A DNA stretch of 17,043 nt from Isotricha intestinalis (lineage: Eukaryota > Ciliophora > Litostomatea > Vestibuliferida > Isotrichidae), in contig JAJJLU010000837.1 of the NCBI GenBank assembly GCA_023807065.1, forward strand, positions 1-17,043, in the 5' to 3' direction. The translations under genes and the position numbers were made by a program. This document shows positions 17,023-17,043 of the stretch, in pieces. Positions within the stretch are counted from its first letter, which is position 1, and each line of letters begins with the position of its first letter. Below the pieces are notes generated by a model. The model worked only from the letters and a program-made list of their open reading frames with translations. It had not been told where the DNA came from and searched no databases.

Positions 17023-17043
17023 AATTTTGAAAACAAAAATTTT

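Noticed and set aside
1..17043. Alternative nuclear code (TAA/TAG as Gln) for the whole window
   Set aside because: Frames of 379-958 codons contain no internal TAR, use CAA freely for Gln and end in TAA at family-consistent lengths; readthrough past those stops gives no family sequence.

Overview
The window looks like one end of a macronuclear chromosome of a ciliate with a very AT-rich, gene-dense genome. Bases 1-20 are two and a half copies of CCCCAAT, reading C-rich strand inward as a left-hand telomere should. Coding sequences use the standard code: long frames end in TAA, Gln is CAA and Trp is TGG. Introns are tiny (26, 33 and 37 bp), and the genes include a ciliate-style LRR protein, a kinesin and a tubulin-ligase-like enzyme. 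A standard-code, AT-rich ciliate with short introns suggests a litostome, perhaps a rumen entodiniomorph. That placement is inference from features, not from a search. The right end carries no telomere, so it is probably an assembly or window edge.

Layout from left to right: telomere and subtelomere (1-228); an ABHD1/3-YheT-type alpha/beta hydrolase on the minus strand; a spacer with a gene-like but broken minus-strand stretch; a 1105-residue LRR protein on the plus strand that joins two frames through a 33-bp intron; a kinesin (plus); a short oxysterol-binding-protein-like lipid transfer protein (minus) whose true N-terminus lies in two small upstream exons; a 100-bp divergent spacer; a TTLL-family ligase (plus); a box C/D snoRNA candidate whose guide matches the conserved 5.8S rRNA G75 site; an Asn/Ser-rich protein (minus) with four copies of a 19-residue motif; a ~309-bp TA-flanked inverted-repeat element; a WW-less Pin1-type parvulin (plus); and a second gene-like broken stretch running to the right edge.

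The genes do not form an operon-like pathway. Kinesin and TTLL both act on microtubules, and the LRR protein belongs to a family I associate with ciliated protists, but the clustering may be chance. The hydrolase and OSBP act on lipids and the parvulin on phospho-Ser/Thr-Pro proteins. The items most worth checking are the snoRNA, the TA-bounded inverted-repeat element (MITE or retained IES), the four-copy motif protein, and the two broken coding-like stretches.
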